This document shows, one piece after another, positions 30,001 through 40,198 of a stretch of 64,000 nucleotides of DNA (its first letter is position 1; each line of letters opens with the position of its first letter). A program made the translations under genes and the position numbers. The DNA is from Kocuria subflava (GTDB taxonomy: Bacteria; Actinomycetota; Actinomycetes; Actinomycetales; Micrococcaceae), in contig NZ_JAAVUN010000001.1 of assembly GCF_012163155.1 (NCBI RefSeq), positions 124,001 to 188,000 on the forward strand. Direction: 5' to 3'. The notes under the pieces are model-generated. The model worked only from the letters and a program-made list of their open reading frames with translations. It made no database searches and had not been told where the DNA came from.

Positions 30001-31038
30001 ATGGATGTAGTTCTGCTGAATCGAATCGTGGATGTATTATCGGACGTTCTCTCATGGCCCGGGTGGGTGGCTATGTCAGCACTTGGGACGCTGGCAGCAG
30101 CCTCAGTTGCTGCATGGGTCGCAGTTCGAGACATTCGGCGCCATCGAGCATCTATGACGAAAGAAGAAAGGCGTGCGGCGAATCTGGTGTCCGCGTGGGT
30201 GGAAGTTGACTACTTGCGAAATGTCGAGAAGGGTCGATTTATCCGAAAGATCACCCTGTTTGTGAGCAACGAAGGTGATCAGCCCGTTTATGATGTTGTG
30301 ATTAGAGTCGGGGTTGCCCAAGGGCAAATTAATCTTGGGCCACTAGGGGCACCGGATCCAATCTCCGTCCTGGCGCCGAGGACGCGCCGTTCATGGGACG
30401 TGTCGCTTGGGATACTCGCCCACGAATCTAAGCACGACTACCTTCCCACTGAACCTGTAACAAGGTTGTCGTTCACAGATAGTGGTGATACTCGCTGGGT
30501 TCGTGAGTTCAACTCACCCCTGAAGCGACAGGGGGACTCTCGGTTGGGTAGGTCAACTGCTTCCAGGCCCACGGAAATTCCTGATGAGCAAGTAGATTCC
30601 CAGCTAGGTGATTCTAATAGTATTTTCAATCCCTGGATGGTTGCGTCTACGTTCTTAAATGTAATTCGATCCGGCTCGGAAGATGAGTTCCAAAGAATCA
30701 TTCCTAAATTGGTCTCCCAGGATGCAGAAAACTGGTCGAATTTTAGTTGGGAAGATGTTCTAGAGATTCGCGAAAATATCTCTGAGTATGTGGTGGGTAC
30801 TTACATATCGTATAGGGCTGACAATATTGCATATTTGCAACTCTGGCATCCAGATGACTTGGCGGCGAAGTCCGATAAGCAAGGTTACGTGAGCGTTGAA
30901 AAGCTTCAGTATATGACATTGGTGTTTTATGCTGGTCGTGGCTGGAAAGTGTTTAGCTTCGGCCATGCGGTTAGCGCGCCCCACAGGATTAATTTTCCAC
31001 CAGGGACACTGGCGGAAGATCCTTTCGAGTCTGGCTAA
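30001..31038 (+). CDS. A+T-rich gene for a membrane-anchored protein with NTF2-like C-terminus
   Basis: About 345 residues, not recognised. One membrane helix lies near 18-42, followed by a basic stretch with KEERRAANLVSAW. Next is a beta-rich segment, TLFVSNEGDQPVYDVVIRVG near residue 85, that looks like an immunoglobulin-type strand pattern. The C-terminal ~130 residues (VASTFLNVIRSGSEDEF, then LQLWHPDDL and VFYAGRGWKVFSFG) recall NTF2/SnoaL-like folds. The topology suggests one anchor with a cytoplasmic body. Base composition is clearly lower in G+C than its neighbours: 23 of 60 bases in 30601-30660. ATG 30001 is chosen; ATG 29980 is an alternative. It sits between housekeeping genes, which suggests horizontal acquisition. 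Confidence 0.65.
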   Translation: MDVVLLNRIVDVLSDVLSWPGWVAMSALGTLAAASVAAWVAVRDIRRHRASMTKEERRAANLVSAWVEVDYLRNVEKGRFIRKITLFVSNEGDQPVYDVVIRVGVAQGQINLGPLGAPDPISVLAPRTRRSWDVSLGILAHESKHDYLPTEPVTRLSFTDSGDTRWVREFNSPLKRQGDSRLGRSTASRPTEIPDEQVDSQLGDSNSIFNPWMVASTFLNVIRSGSEDEFQRIIPKLVSQDAENWSNFSWEDVLEIRENISEYVVGTYISYRADNIAYLQLWHPDDLAAKSDKQGYVSVEKLQYMTLVFYAGRGWKVFSFGHAVSAPHRINFPPGTLAEDPFESG

Positions 31039-31048
31039 TTCTAGTCAT

Positions 31049-31858
31049 CTAAGTTCGATTCTCAAGTGCAGTGTCCAGATACTCCAGCTGGGCCTCGATG
31101 GAGCGCACTGCCGCGCGGCGCGCACCCTCTGGGACATCCGGGTAGATGCGGTCCGTGAGCAGTTCCGCATCCGGTCCCAGCTGGTCTGCTGCTGCCCGGA
31201 CTTCTTCAAGACGCGCAACGCGATGTTCCTGCAGGGCAGCGCAGCTACCTGCCAGATCTCGCAGGACCTCGCCGTGACCCGGCAATCCCAACACCTCTGC
31301 GGGGCCGGAGGCCAGTGCCTCCAACCGGCCCAGCGTGGCCAGGTAGTCGGCCAGTGTGCCGTCCGGGTGATCAATCATGGTGGTGCCGCGGCCAAGGACA
31401 GTGTCACCGGTGAACACATGGGTTAGCGGGGTGCCGTCCTCGGAAATTTGTGTAACTACAAAACTCAACGAGTCCGAGGTGTGCCCCGGGGTGTGCATCA
31501 CCTGAACCTGCAGACCCCCGGCGTGCAAGATCTCCCCGCCGGTCAGTGGCTCGGCATCCCGGCAGTGTTCGGCCAGGGCGGCCCGCACAGGGGCGCCGGT
31601 GCGCTGATGCAAGGAGTCGATGGCGCCAGTGTGGTCCCGGTGCCGGTGCGTCACCAGCACCAGCTCAATGCCGCCCACGGACACCAGACGGTCCACGTGC
31701 TCGGCCAGATCGGGTCCCGGATCCACCACGACGGCGCCACCGGCCCCGGAGTCACCGGGGGCCTGCAGAATCCACGTGTTGGTGCCCTCCAGCGTCATGG
31801 GACTGGGGTTCTCCGCCAGAATCACGGAAACGGTGTCCGTGACAAAACGCCTGCTCAC
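31049..31858 (-). CDS. MBL-fold metallo-hydrolase (LACTB2-like)
   Basis: 269 residues with the metal motif THRHRDH (His71, His73, Asp75, His76), VMHTPGHTSDSLS, VFTGDTVLGRG and LPGHGEVL, which supply the remaining ligands of a di-zinc beta-lactamase-fold hydrolase. The C-terminal helical part (HRVARLEEV... near 215) matches the LACTB2-type winged domain. Substrate unknown. GTG 31858 overlaps the stop of the SRPBCC gene as GTGA and has GGAG upstream, so the two are coupled. Confidence 0.85.
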   Translation of the reverse strand: MSRRFVTDTVSVILAENPSPMTLEGTNTWILQAPGDSGAGGAVVVDPGPDLAEHVDRLVSVGGIELVLVTHRHRDHTGAIDSLHQRTGAPVRAALAEHCRDAEPLTGGEILHAGGLQVQVMHTPGHTSDSLSFVVTQISEDGTPLTHVFTGDTVLGRGTTMIDHPDGTLADYLATLGRLEALASGPAEVLGLPGHGEVLRDLAGSCAALQEHRVARLEEVRAAADQLGPDAELLTDRIYPDVPEGARRAAVRSIEAQLEYLDTALENRT

Positions 31859-32355
31859 GGTTGCTCCGCCAGGTGTGCGGCCAGACGGTCCAAGGTGCTG
31901 GCCCATGCCTGACGAGCGTGTTCGTGCACCTCGGCGGGTAACGGCCCCTGGGTGAGGGTCAAACGGGTGGTGTGGGGGGCGTCGTCGTCGGAGGTGGAAG
32001 CCACTGGGTCCAACTGGCAGCGCAGCACCACCACGTGCTGACTGGGCTGGCCCAAGTGATCCGGAATGAACTCGTGAATCTCCAGCAGGCGATCTGCAAC
32101 CACAGCGCCATGCCGTCCGTGAATGGGCGCGCGCTGAGCGGGGTCCTGGTCCAGGACCATGTGGAAGGAGCGGGTGCCACCTTCGGTGGGGTCCAGGTCA
32201 ACGGAGGCGGGATCCACCGTCCAACCCTCCGGCCCGTACCAGCGCGGCAGGGCATCCGGATCCGTTAGGGCAGCGAAGACCTGCTGTGCTGAGTGCGGCA
32301 GCTCCCGGGTCAGGGTCCAGGTCTGGTTGGCAGGTACGGGATCAAGTCCGGACAT
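31855..32355 (-). CDS. SRPBCC/AHSA1-like protein
   Basis: 166 residues. TRELPHSAQQVFAALTDPDALPRWYGPEGW matches the start of the AHSA1-like (START superfamily) helix-grip fold, followed by GGTRSFHMV and a C-terminal helix near ARQAWASTLDRLAAHL. Such proteins bind hydrophobic ligands or act as cochaperone-like proteins; no specific role is evident. It is followed by the MBL hydrolase with a four-base overlap and preceded by tgt 24 bases upstream on the same strand. Confidence 0.8.
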   Translation of the reverse strand: MSGLDPVPANQTWTLTRELPHSAQQVFAALTDPDALPRWYGPEGWTVDPASVDLDPTEGGTRSFHMVLDQDPAQRAPIHGRHGAVVADRLLEIHEFIPDHLGQPSQHVVVLRCQLDPVASTSDDDAPHTTRLTLTQGPLPAEVHEHARQAWASTLDRLAAHLAEQP

Positions 32356-32379
32356 GGATCGAGCTTACGGGGTGGTGCC

Positions 32380-34193
<1,814 letters not shown>

Positions 34194-34321
34194 GGTTGTT
34201 TTCTACCTCATCCATCCGGGGCGTCAACAGCACTCCCGGGCCGTTCAGCGATCAGCGCACGACGACGCCGCCCACCTCGGCTTCCCAAGGAATCTTCCCG
34301 TGGACAACCGCGCTGGCCGTT

Positions 34322-35530
34322 TCACACCGTGGCCTCCAGGCGCGCTGCTGCTTCCAGGGCGGTCCATGCTTGGACCTGGGTGCCCAGTTCCACGGTGCGG
34401 CCCACCGGCTGGGCGGTGTCCGCGTGTTCCAGCGGGTTGGGGGAGAAGATGGCCACCACCCGGGCGGGATCCGGTTGAGCCTGGGGATCGTTGAAGTCCA
34501 GGTCCGGATCAAACTCCCGGCGTCCGGCCCAAAAGGCATCCGCGGTGTCCAGAACCAGGCGGCGGGCCGTGGCGCGAGCCTCCGGGTCCAAGGCCTTGGA
34601 CTCAGCGGCTTCTGCCAGGTAGCGCACCAGGATGCCGGTGAACAGCCCGGCGTCCCCGGAGCCATGGGTCTTGAGCACCCGGCGATTGCCCATGTCCCGA
34701 CCGAACTCTTTGTCAGCGCCTGCAATGATCTGTGCCGCAAATGTGGCCCACCGCTTGGTCTCAGCCCCCGTGGAGGTCTGTGCCAGCTCAACGGCTGCCG
34801 CCAGGGCCGGACCGGAGTTGTAGGTGTAGACGGCTTCTTCCAGCTTGGTCCCGGTGGAGCCGTCGTCGTGGGTGACGATGTTGATGCCGTCCTTGAACAC
34901 ACCCTTGGAGGCATCCCACAGGTGGCTTTCCAGCCAGCTCAGCAGGCTGGCGCACTCCTGGGCGGCGTGGGTGCGCACCGCAATCAGCGCGGCGGGACCC
35001 GTGGTGGCGGTGTTCTTGTAGGTGCGCTCGCGGGTCCAGAACACGCCGCCGTTCAAGTCACCCGTGTGGGCATCGCGGATGGCCTTGAGCAGGTCGGATC
35101 CGGCCTTGGTCAGGTGGCGGGTCTTGCCGCCGGCGTCCTCCTCCAGGTGGCGGAAACGGCCCAGGGCCAGCATGAGCCAGGACATGTCGTCGTAGTAGTT
35201 GTTGAACACCACCTGGCCGCCGCTGCGCAGGGCGATGGAGCGCAGCAGACGGTGGGCACGTTCACGTGTGGGTCCAGCGTCCTGGCCTGATGTGGCCTCC
35301 CGTTGGGCGGCATCCACCAGGGCGTCCAACAGGTGTGCCTGCCACCAGTAGTGCCACTTGGTGGAGAACTGCGTGGGGTGCGGGAACTCCACCGCACCGA
35401 TCCACGTCCCCGGAATCCCGAACAGACGTTCGCCAAACAGGGACTGCACGGACCGTGCGGCCAGGCCTGCACGTTCGCGGCGGTCTTCGTTGGCGCCGGT
35501 GATCAGGGAATGGGCGGGGTCGTGACTCAT
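34322..35530 (-). CDS. Glycoside hydrolase family 76-like protein
   Basis: 402 residues. The adjacent aspartates in NNYYDDMSW (Asp114-Asp115) match the catalytic pair of GH76 alpha-1,6-mannanases, and KWHYWWQAH, TYNSGPALAAAVELA and DAGLFTGILVRYL fit the six-hairpin barrel. No signal peptide or membrane helix is visible, so the enzyme appears cytoplasmic, unlike secreted family members. GAGGAG precedes ATG 35530. It lies 27 bases after the RluA-type gene and may be co-transcribed with it. Substrate (mannan, lipomannan precursor or an intracellular oligosaccharide) is inferred from the family only. Confidence 0.8.
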   Translation of the reverse strand: MSHDPAHSLITGANEDRRERAGLAARSVQSLFGERLFGIPGTWIGAVEFPHPTQFSTKWHYWWQAHLLDALVDAAQREATSGQDAGPTRERAHRLLRSIALRSGGQVVFNNYYDDMSWLMLALGRFRHLEEDAGGKTRHLTKAGSDLLKAIRDAHTGDLNGGVFWTRERTYKNTATTGPAALIAVRTHAAQECASLLSWLESHLWDASKGVFKDGINIVTHDDGSTGTKLEEAVYTYNSGPALAAAVELAQTSTGAETKRWATFAAQIIAGADKEFGRDMGNRRVLKTHGSGDAGLFTGILVRYLAEAAESKALDPEARATARRLVLDTADAFWAGRREFDPDLDFNDPQAQPDPARVVAIFSPNPLEHADTAQPVGRTVELGTQVQAWTALEAAARLEATV

Positions 35531-35557
35531 GGGGCTCCTCGGGCGGATCAACGCCGG

Positions 35558-36514
35558 TCAAGCGTTGGACGGCAGTGGGTGTGGATCAAGCGTAGCCAGC
35601 GTGCGGTTGCTGACGAAGGTCATCTCATCCCCGCTGACGGGGTGGCGGATGCTCAGGCTGCGCGCCAGCAGTTGCAGGGGCTGGGAAGTGTCCTGCCCCT
35701 CGGGGGCGATGATCTCCGGATAGAGGGGATCCCAGCGGATGGGGGTACCCGCTGCGTTGAGATGCACCCGCAGTTGGTGGGTCTGCCCGGTGGTGGGGTG
35801 AAGACTCAGGGCGGCCCAGGCGCCGTCGTGATCCGTCCAGGGCTGGGGGAGAAGCGGCTGCATCCGCGTGACCGCATTGGCCGGGCCGTCCACCTCGATC
35901 GCTTGCAGGCTACCGGCGGGCTTTTCGATCCTGCTCTCCCGAATGGCGGGCAGGCCCGCGAGGCCGCGGCCCGGGGGTAGATGGACCACGGCCTCGTAGC
36001 TCTTGCGGGTGTGGCGGTCCTGGAACTGACGCTGCATGCGACCGCGGATGGCCGGGTCCCGGGTGAACAGCAGGACGCCCGCGGTGAGTCGGTCCAAGCG
36101 GTGGGCCGGTGCCAGGTCGGGTTCCTGCCGGATGTGCCGCAGCAGGCTCAGGGCGGTGTTGCGCACGTAGGAGCCCCGCGGCGTGGTGGGCAGCCCGTGG
36201 GGTTTGTCCACCACCAGAAGATGGGCGTCCTCAAAGATGACGGGCAACTCCCGTGGCACACCAGGTTCCGGAAGGGCTGGGCGGTGATACCAGACGGCCC
36301 GACCGGCACAGGGGTCTGCTGCGCGGACGGGGACTCCTGAGTCATCCACCATGGCGTTCGTGGCAAACAGCCGTGCCAAGTCCTGTGCGGAGCGCGGGAA
36401 CCTGGCCAGCAGGTGCGCGGCCACGGACTCGGTGGTGTCCGGCAGCAAGACCCGCACGGCATCCACTCCCGCACGCTGCGGCAGCGCGGAGGTGGGACGA
36501 CGACGGCGGGACAC
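35558..36514 (-). CDS. RluA-family pseudouridine synthase
   Basis: 318 residues. The catalytic motif HRLDRLTAG is in the middle, preceded by LLVVDKPHGLPTTPRG and followed by the RKSYEAVV and HPTTGQTHQLRVHL blocks of RluA-type synthases. It converts uridine to pseudouridine in rRNA or tRNA; the site cannot be inferred. The N-terminus has no complete S4 domain. GTG 36514 with AGGA is chosen; an ATG at 36547 is possible. Confidence 0.88.
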   Translation of the reverse strand: MSRRRRPTSALPQRAGVDAVRVLLPDTTESVAAHLLARFPRSAQDLARLFATNAMVDDSGVPVRAADPCAGRAVWYHRPALPEPGVPRELPVIFEDAHLLVVDKPHGLPTTPRGSYVRNTALSLLRHIRQEPDLAPAHRLDRLTAGVLLFTRDPAIRGRMQRQFQDRHTRKSYEAVVHLPPGRGLAGLPAIRESRIEKPAGSLQAIEVDGPANAVTRMQPLLPQPWTDHDGAWAALSLHPTTGQTHQLRVHLNAAGTPIRWDPLYPEIIAPEGQDTSQPLQLLARSLSIRHPVSGDEMTFVSNRTLATLDPHPLPSNA

Positions 36515-36664
36515 GTAACGATCCTGCCACCAATCAGGTGGGTGCACGTATGTGGATTGTGTTACGCCTGGTGAGAGGGTCCTGGTGTACGTTTGGGCAG
36601 GTCAAAGGATGTCCAGCCCGACTGGGGCCGGGTGGGCCATGGAATGAAGTAGAGGTTTTGAACA
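36515..36664. other. Intergenic region before the candidate toxin cassette
   Basis: 150 bases between the divergent RluA-type gene and the WXG100-like gene. Local runs such as TATGTGGATTGTGTT near 36550 could hold a -10-like element. No hairpin or gene is supported. Confidence 0.4.
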
Positions 36665-37009
36665 GTGACCTGTAATTATGACGTGGTGCCGGGGGGCTGT
36701 AGCGCAGTCTTTACCACGGTCAATCGCGAAGCTGACTCGGCCGCAAGCGATGGAAAGTCTGCCGAGCGAAGTCTCGAGAGCATGAGGGACGCGGCCGTTC
36801 ACTCAAAGCTTCGTGGAGTTCTCGATACGTTGATCGATGAAACGGTAGTTCCTAGTATGCAGGGAATCGTTGGGCGAATGTATTCAGCTGCCTACCATGG
36901 AAATGAGGCTCTCGGCCACATGGTCCATGGCGACGAGATTATGGCGGAGCAAGCAACTATCAGCTCGCGCGGGATCAACTACCCGGACATGCCTGGAAAC
37001 GGGTGGTGA
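36665..37009 (+). CDS. WXG100/DUF6507-like small helical protein
   Basis: 114 residues, mostly predicted helix. The block YHGNEALGHMVHGDEIMAEQ near residue 76 resembles the closing helix of DUF6507 and other WXG100-like partners associated with type VII secretion (Esx) substrates. A strict WXG turn is not seen. GTG start with AGAGG about eight bases upstream. It is followed after three bases by the glycine-zipper protein, the order expected for a chaperone-like partner preceding its effector. A+T-richer than flanking genes. Confidence 0.6.
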   Translation: MTCNYDVVPGGCSAVFTTVNREADSAASDGKSAERSLESMRDAAVHSKLRGVLDTLIDETVVPSMQGIVGRMYSAAYHGNEALGHMVHGDEIMAEQATISSRGINYPDMPGNGW

Positions 37010-37012
37010 CGT

Positions 37013-38428
37013 ATGCCCTACATTGACAAGAGTGGCCTCACTCGATGGGAAAATCCAAATGATTTCAACTGGAATTCATTTGACTTCATGCGTTACGCGG
37101 AATCATTTGCAAGTCGAGTCAGTGAAGGATATGACGCCTGGCGACTCTTGCCAAATTTATACAAAGGTCCAGGCGAGGATTTGCTCTTCACCACTCTCGA
37201 TACGTCATCTGATCGGGCGGAATCCATAGATCTCTATGCCCGTCAAGCTTATCGGGTCTTTGAGGATTTCGTGGGTGAATTGGATCGCCTGAAGCGCAAG
37301 CTCGACGACCTCAACAATGACATTCAATTTTTCGAAGCCCAACATGGCCACAAATCGATTTTGGAACTCGATCCAATTTCACACGCACGTTTCATTTTAC
37401 TCAGTCTTAATGTTAAGGGTATCCAGAATGAGTACGAGGATGCCGTCGATGCGGTCGTCGAAAAGTTAAATAAGGCTGATGGCTACAACCTGGGTGAGGT
37501 CGCGAGTGGCGCTGGGTGGATGGCCTATGGAATTGGCGCGACGATTGGGGCTGGTGCCGCGGCAGTTGGCCTCGATGAAAAATTGGCGCCTGTGGCAGAA
37601 AGGGTATTGGGCCTAAATCCCCCGTCAAGTAAACAGGGTTCGGGAGGGGCGCAAGGCAGAACTGACATGCCATCCAGTGAAGCCCCCAACTACTTTCCGG
37701 GCGTTCCTGGCGGCAAACTGCTGACGGGTGCGGTCGACGGACTCACCCAGGAGAGTGGGTCGGCGGATCCCCAAAGCCGCGATGGTGATCGAGGGCGCGA
37801 AAAAATGAACGCCAGTAGTCACGCAAGTAAAAGCGCAGCGATTTATGATGGCGTGACCTGGCGAAACATGAGTGGAAGTGAATTCATTCATTACGGCAGC
37901 AAATTGTTAGGGAGCATCGGTGTAGTTGCATCCTTTCAGTCGTCCTACGAGGCCAAGTACGAAGAGCGGCGAGATTACTGGGCGCAGAGTGGCGCAGGTA
38001 TGACGGCTAGAGAGGTGTCATCTGAGGCGCAGCACGATGCGGCGGCGTATGCTGTGGCGAATGCCGCGAGTAGTGCAGTTGTTGGTGCTTCTACTGGTTC
38101 AATAACTGGCACGGCAGTGGGTGGCGTTGCGGGTGGCGGTGCTGGTTTGGTGATCGGAGCCGTCGTGGGTGGCGTCGCGTCTTGGCAGTTCGAAGATAGG
38201 GCGGTCATTGCCGGAAATCCTGGCGGTGGTGATTCAACTTCCACGCCTGATTTGTTTGGGGATTTTGCTATGGAAACCTGGAGAAGTGTCAGGGAGGTGT
38301 CTTCGCCGTATACTCAAACGTATAATGAATTTTTGGCGCCTGTGGATTCAAATCCGCGTGTACCAGGAGGGCGTGATGGTTACATACAGCAAAACGGCAA
38401 GAAATCGAATTGGAAGTATAGCCGCTAG
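37013..38428 (+). CDS. Candidate type VII secretion toxin with C-terminal glycine zipper
   Basis: 471 residues. Residues about 40-155 form a long helical domain (VFEDFVGELDRLKRKLDDLN and neighbours), like the N-terminal targeting domains of LXG/WXG-type effectors. A Gly/Ala segment (155-190) and a polar linker follow. Near 357-391 is a glycine zipper, with Gly-x3-Gly spacing through SITGTAVGGVAGGGAG and IGAVVGGVASW, flanked by charged residues; such segments insert into membranes in pore-forming proteins. No enzymatic domain is visible. The layout recalls the glycine-zipper T7SS effector TspA of Staphylococcus aureus. The next gene begins immediately after the TAG stop and encodes a three-helix membrane protein. 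Base composition is lower in G+C than neighbours (24 of 60 in 37321-37380). Confidence 0.6.
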   Translation: MPYIDKSGLTRWENPNDFNWNSFDFMRYAESFASRVSEGYDAWRLLPNLYKGPGEDLLFTTLDTSSDRAESIDLYARQAYRVFEDFVGELDRLKRKLDDLNNDIQFFEAQHGHKSILELDPISHARFILLSLNVKGIQNEYEDAVDAVVEKLNKADGYNLGEVASGAGWMAYGIGATIGAGAAAVGLDEKLAPVAERVLGLNPPSSKQGSGGAQGRTDMPSSEAPNYFPGVPGGKLLTGAVDGLTQESGSADPQSRDGDRGREKMNASSHASKSAAIYDGVTWRNMSGSEFIHYGSKLLGSIGVVASFQSSYEAKYEERRDYWAQSGAGMTAREVSSEAQHDAAAYAVANAASSAVVGASTGSITGTAVGGVAGGGAGLVIGAVVGGVASWQFEDRAVIAGNPGGGDSTSTPDLFGDFAMETWRSVREVSSPYTQTYNEFLAPVDSNPRVPGGRDGYIQQNGKKSNWKYSR

Positions 38429-38815
38429 GTGATAGGTGCGGGGAATATGGCAGCCGGAATGGTAATGGGTGCATGGGTATTTGTGTCAACCATGGGGCTT
38501 TTTGTGTACCTCTGGTTCAAATCTGAAATCACAGGGTGGGACAAATTTGGGTGGGGGTGGCTTCCGCATGTGTTCATCGGCATAGCATCATGGGGGGTGG
38601 TTATGATGGCCATGTCTGTTTCTGCGTATTCGCCCCATCGTGTGACGTTTGACCAACCATGGTTGGCATGGGTGCCAGTCGTGGCTGACACTTTCCTGCC
38701 ATGGGGTGGAGCATTCGTGGTCTTCGTGGTCTGGCCCGTCAGTTTTTGGCTGGGCTTCCTTCCTTCTCCCCAGTGGACCAAGCCCAAGCGGTTGCGATCG
38801 CTTCAAGCCAAGTAG
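38429..38815 (+). CDS. Three-helix membrane protein, candidate immunity protein
   Basis: 128 residues with three hydrophobic segments near 6-30, 43-67 and 80-111, and a basic C-terminal tail. Its GTG start is directly adjacent to the TAG of the glycine-zipper gene, with no spacer; ATG at 38447 is an alternative. Tight coupling and polytopic topology are what is expected of an immunity protein against a membrane-inserting toxin. This role is inferred from position and topology only. No family is recognised. Confidence 0.55.
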   Translation: MIGAGNMAAGMVMGAWVFVSTMGLFVYLWFKSEITGWDKFGWGWLPHVFIGIASWGVVMMAMSVSAYSPHRVTFDQPWLAWVPVVADTFLPWGGAFVVFVVWPVSFWLGFLPSPQWTKPKRLRSLQAK

Positions 38816-38824
38816 CGTTCCGCG

Positions 38825-40120
38825 TTGATCAGTTTGCGGTCAGTAAGACGTGCCGAGGCGTCCTCGTGCCCACATGTTGCCGTCCCGGGGTGGCGCCAAG
38901 TACCTGGGGGCACCTTGAATCATTGGCGCTATGTCCCAACGGGGCCACTGGGTTCGCGCGCACTTGCATCGGTGGAACTCCTGCCGGCGTCGTCTTTGCC
39001 GGCTCAGTGGCAGGATTTGATGGCATTGGACATCGGTGCAGTACGTGCGGAACTCTCCTGCGCAAGTTTGTTGTATTCACGAAGGATCAAGAACGACTCA
39101 GGTGGGTCGCGTTGGTCTTTCCGGGTGGTCGGGTTCAACGGCGCCGACTGGCTTTATTACGACACCTGGTATTCACGCCGCGGGCCCGGTGTTCTGCGCG
39201 TCACGCAGGTCACCCATCAGGCGGACTTCCCCCAGGTCCCAAACTTTTGTGAACCGGTTCTGACTGGGTGGGAGGGGCAGGTTCGTGATGTTCAGCAGCC
39301 GCCCAAATTGATCACGGAGGTTGCCGGGGATTCCATGCATTGCACGGGACCGAAGGTCCTTCACTTTGGGGCCGGATCGTATTTGGCATGGTCGTGGGGG
39401 TCCACGGAGTTCAGGCCGTTGGACTTCACATGTGCGTTGGACACCTTGGATTTTGTGGGTCGATTCCAGCCGCAGGAAAACATTGGGTCTCTGACGGAAA
39501 GATTCAACATCTCTGCCGCCAAGGAGGCCCGCCAACTGGGCATGATCGAGGGCGAGTGCCTGTCACCCCTGGGGGAGTACTGCTCGGTCCTCTTTGGGTC
39601 ATCGCCGGACTTTGTGCTGTACGGACTGAGGCGCAGAACCGACCTTCGCTGCCAGGTGTGGTTCCAGGACGATCGTGCGGTGCTGCGCACCAACTGGTGG
39701 GGGCCAGTTGTCTTGGACGCCAAGCGCGTGGGTGTGATCAATGTTGCCAGGCAAGACCTTGCGGGAGTCCTGGCTTGGATGACTGGACTTCACGACGGCG
39801 CATCGACGTTGTCCCTTGCGGCGCGGAACTTTGATGAAGCCCGCTACGAATTCGAGAACAATCCGGCGTCGGGTGGTGCGTTGAACCTCACCTGTGAACC
39901 CCAGGATGAACCCGATTTCGTGTGTGAACCGGCGTCGTGGATTTTGCACCGGCCCCATGACAACCACGCACGCGGTTGGATTCAATCCGCCCATTCAGGT
40001 GTGATTCGGGCCGAACAAGAACTCCCCGGTGTGCACGAGTACGCACCAGTCAGCGCTGACCAGCTGTACCAAGAGTTTGTGCACGCTTTCCGCAAGGAGG
40101 ACGTGGCTGCCAAGCAGTAG
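38825..40120 (+). CDS. Protein of unknown function, TTG start
   Basis: 431 residues, no recognised domain and no membrane helix. The composition is rich in Trp, Cys and aromatic residues (WSFRVVGFNGADWLYYDTWY near 96, then WSWGSTEF), with alternating patterns suggesting beta structure. Start is uncertain: TTG 38825 is eight bases after the membrane-protein stop and has no ribosome binding site; TTG 38834 and GTG near 38984 are alternatives, and the first ATG is at about residue 66. G+C is closer to that of the chromosome than in the preceding three genes. It may belong to the cassette or be an older neighbour. Confidence 0.55.
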   Translation: MISLRSVRRAEASSCPHVAVPGWRQVPGGTLNHWRYVPTGPLGSRALASVELLPASSLPAQWQDLMALDIGAVRAELSCASLLYSRRIKNDSGGSRWSFRVVGFNGADWLYYDTWYSRRGPGVLRVTQVTHQADFPQVPNFCEPVLTGWEGQVRDVQQPPKLITEVAGDSMHCTGPKVLHFGAGSYLAWSWGSTEFRPLDFTCALDTLDFVGRFQPQENIGSLTERFNISAAKEARQLGMIEGECLSPLGEYCSVLFGSSPDFVLYGLRRRTDLRCQVWFQDDRAVLRTNWWGPVVLDAKRVGVINVARQDLAGVLAWMTGLHDGASTLSLAARNFDEARYEFENNPASGGALNLTCEPQDEPDFVCEPASWILHRPHDNHARGWIQSAHSGVIRAEQELPGVHEYAPVSADQLYQEFVHAFRKEDVAAKQ

Positions 40121-40198
40121 CGGCTGCGCATGAACTCCGCACCCTCTAGGGTGAGGGGGCAGGCCCAACGGCAGACGTCACCGGGCAATGGAGGAACC

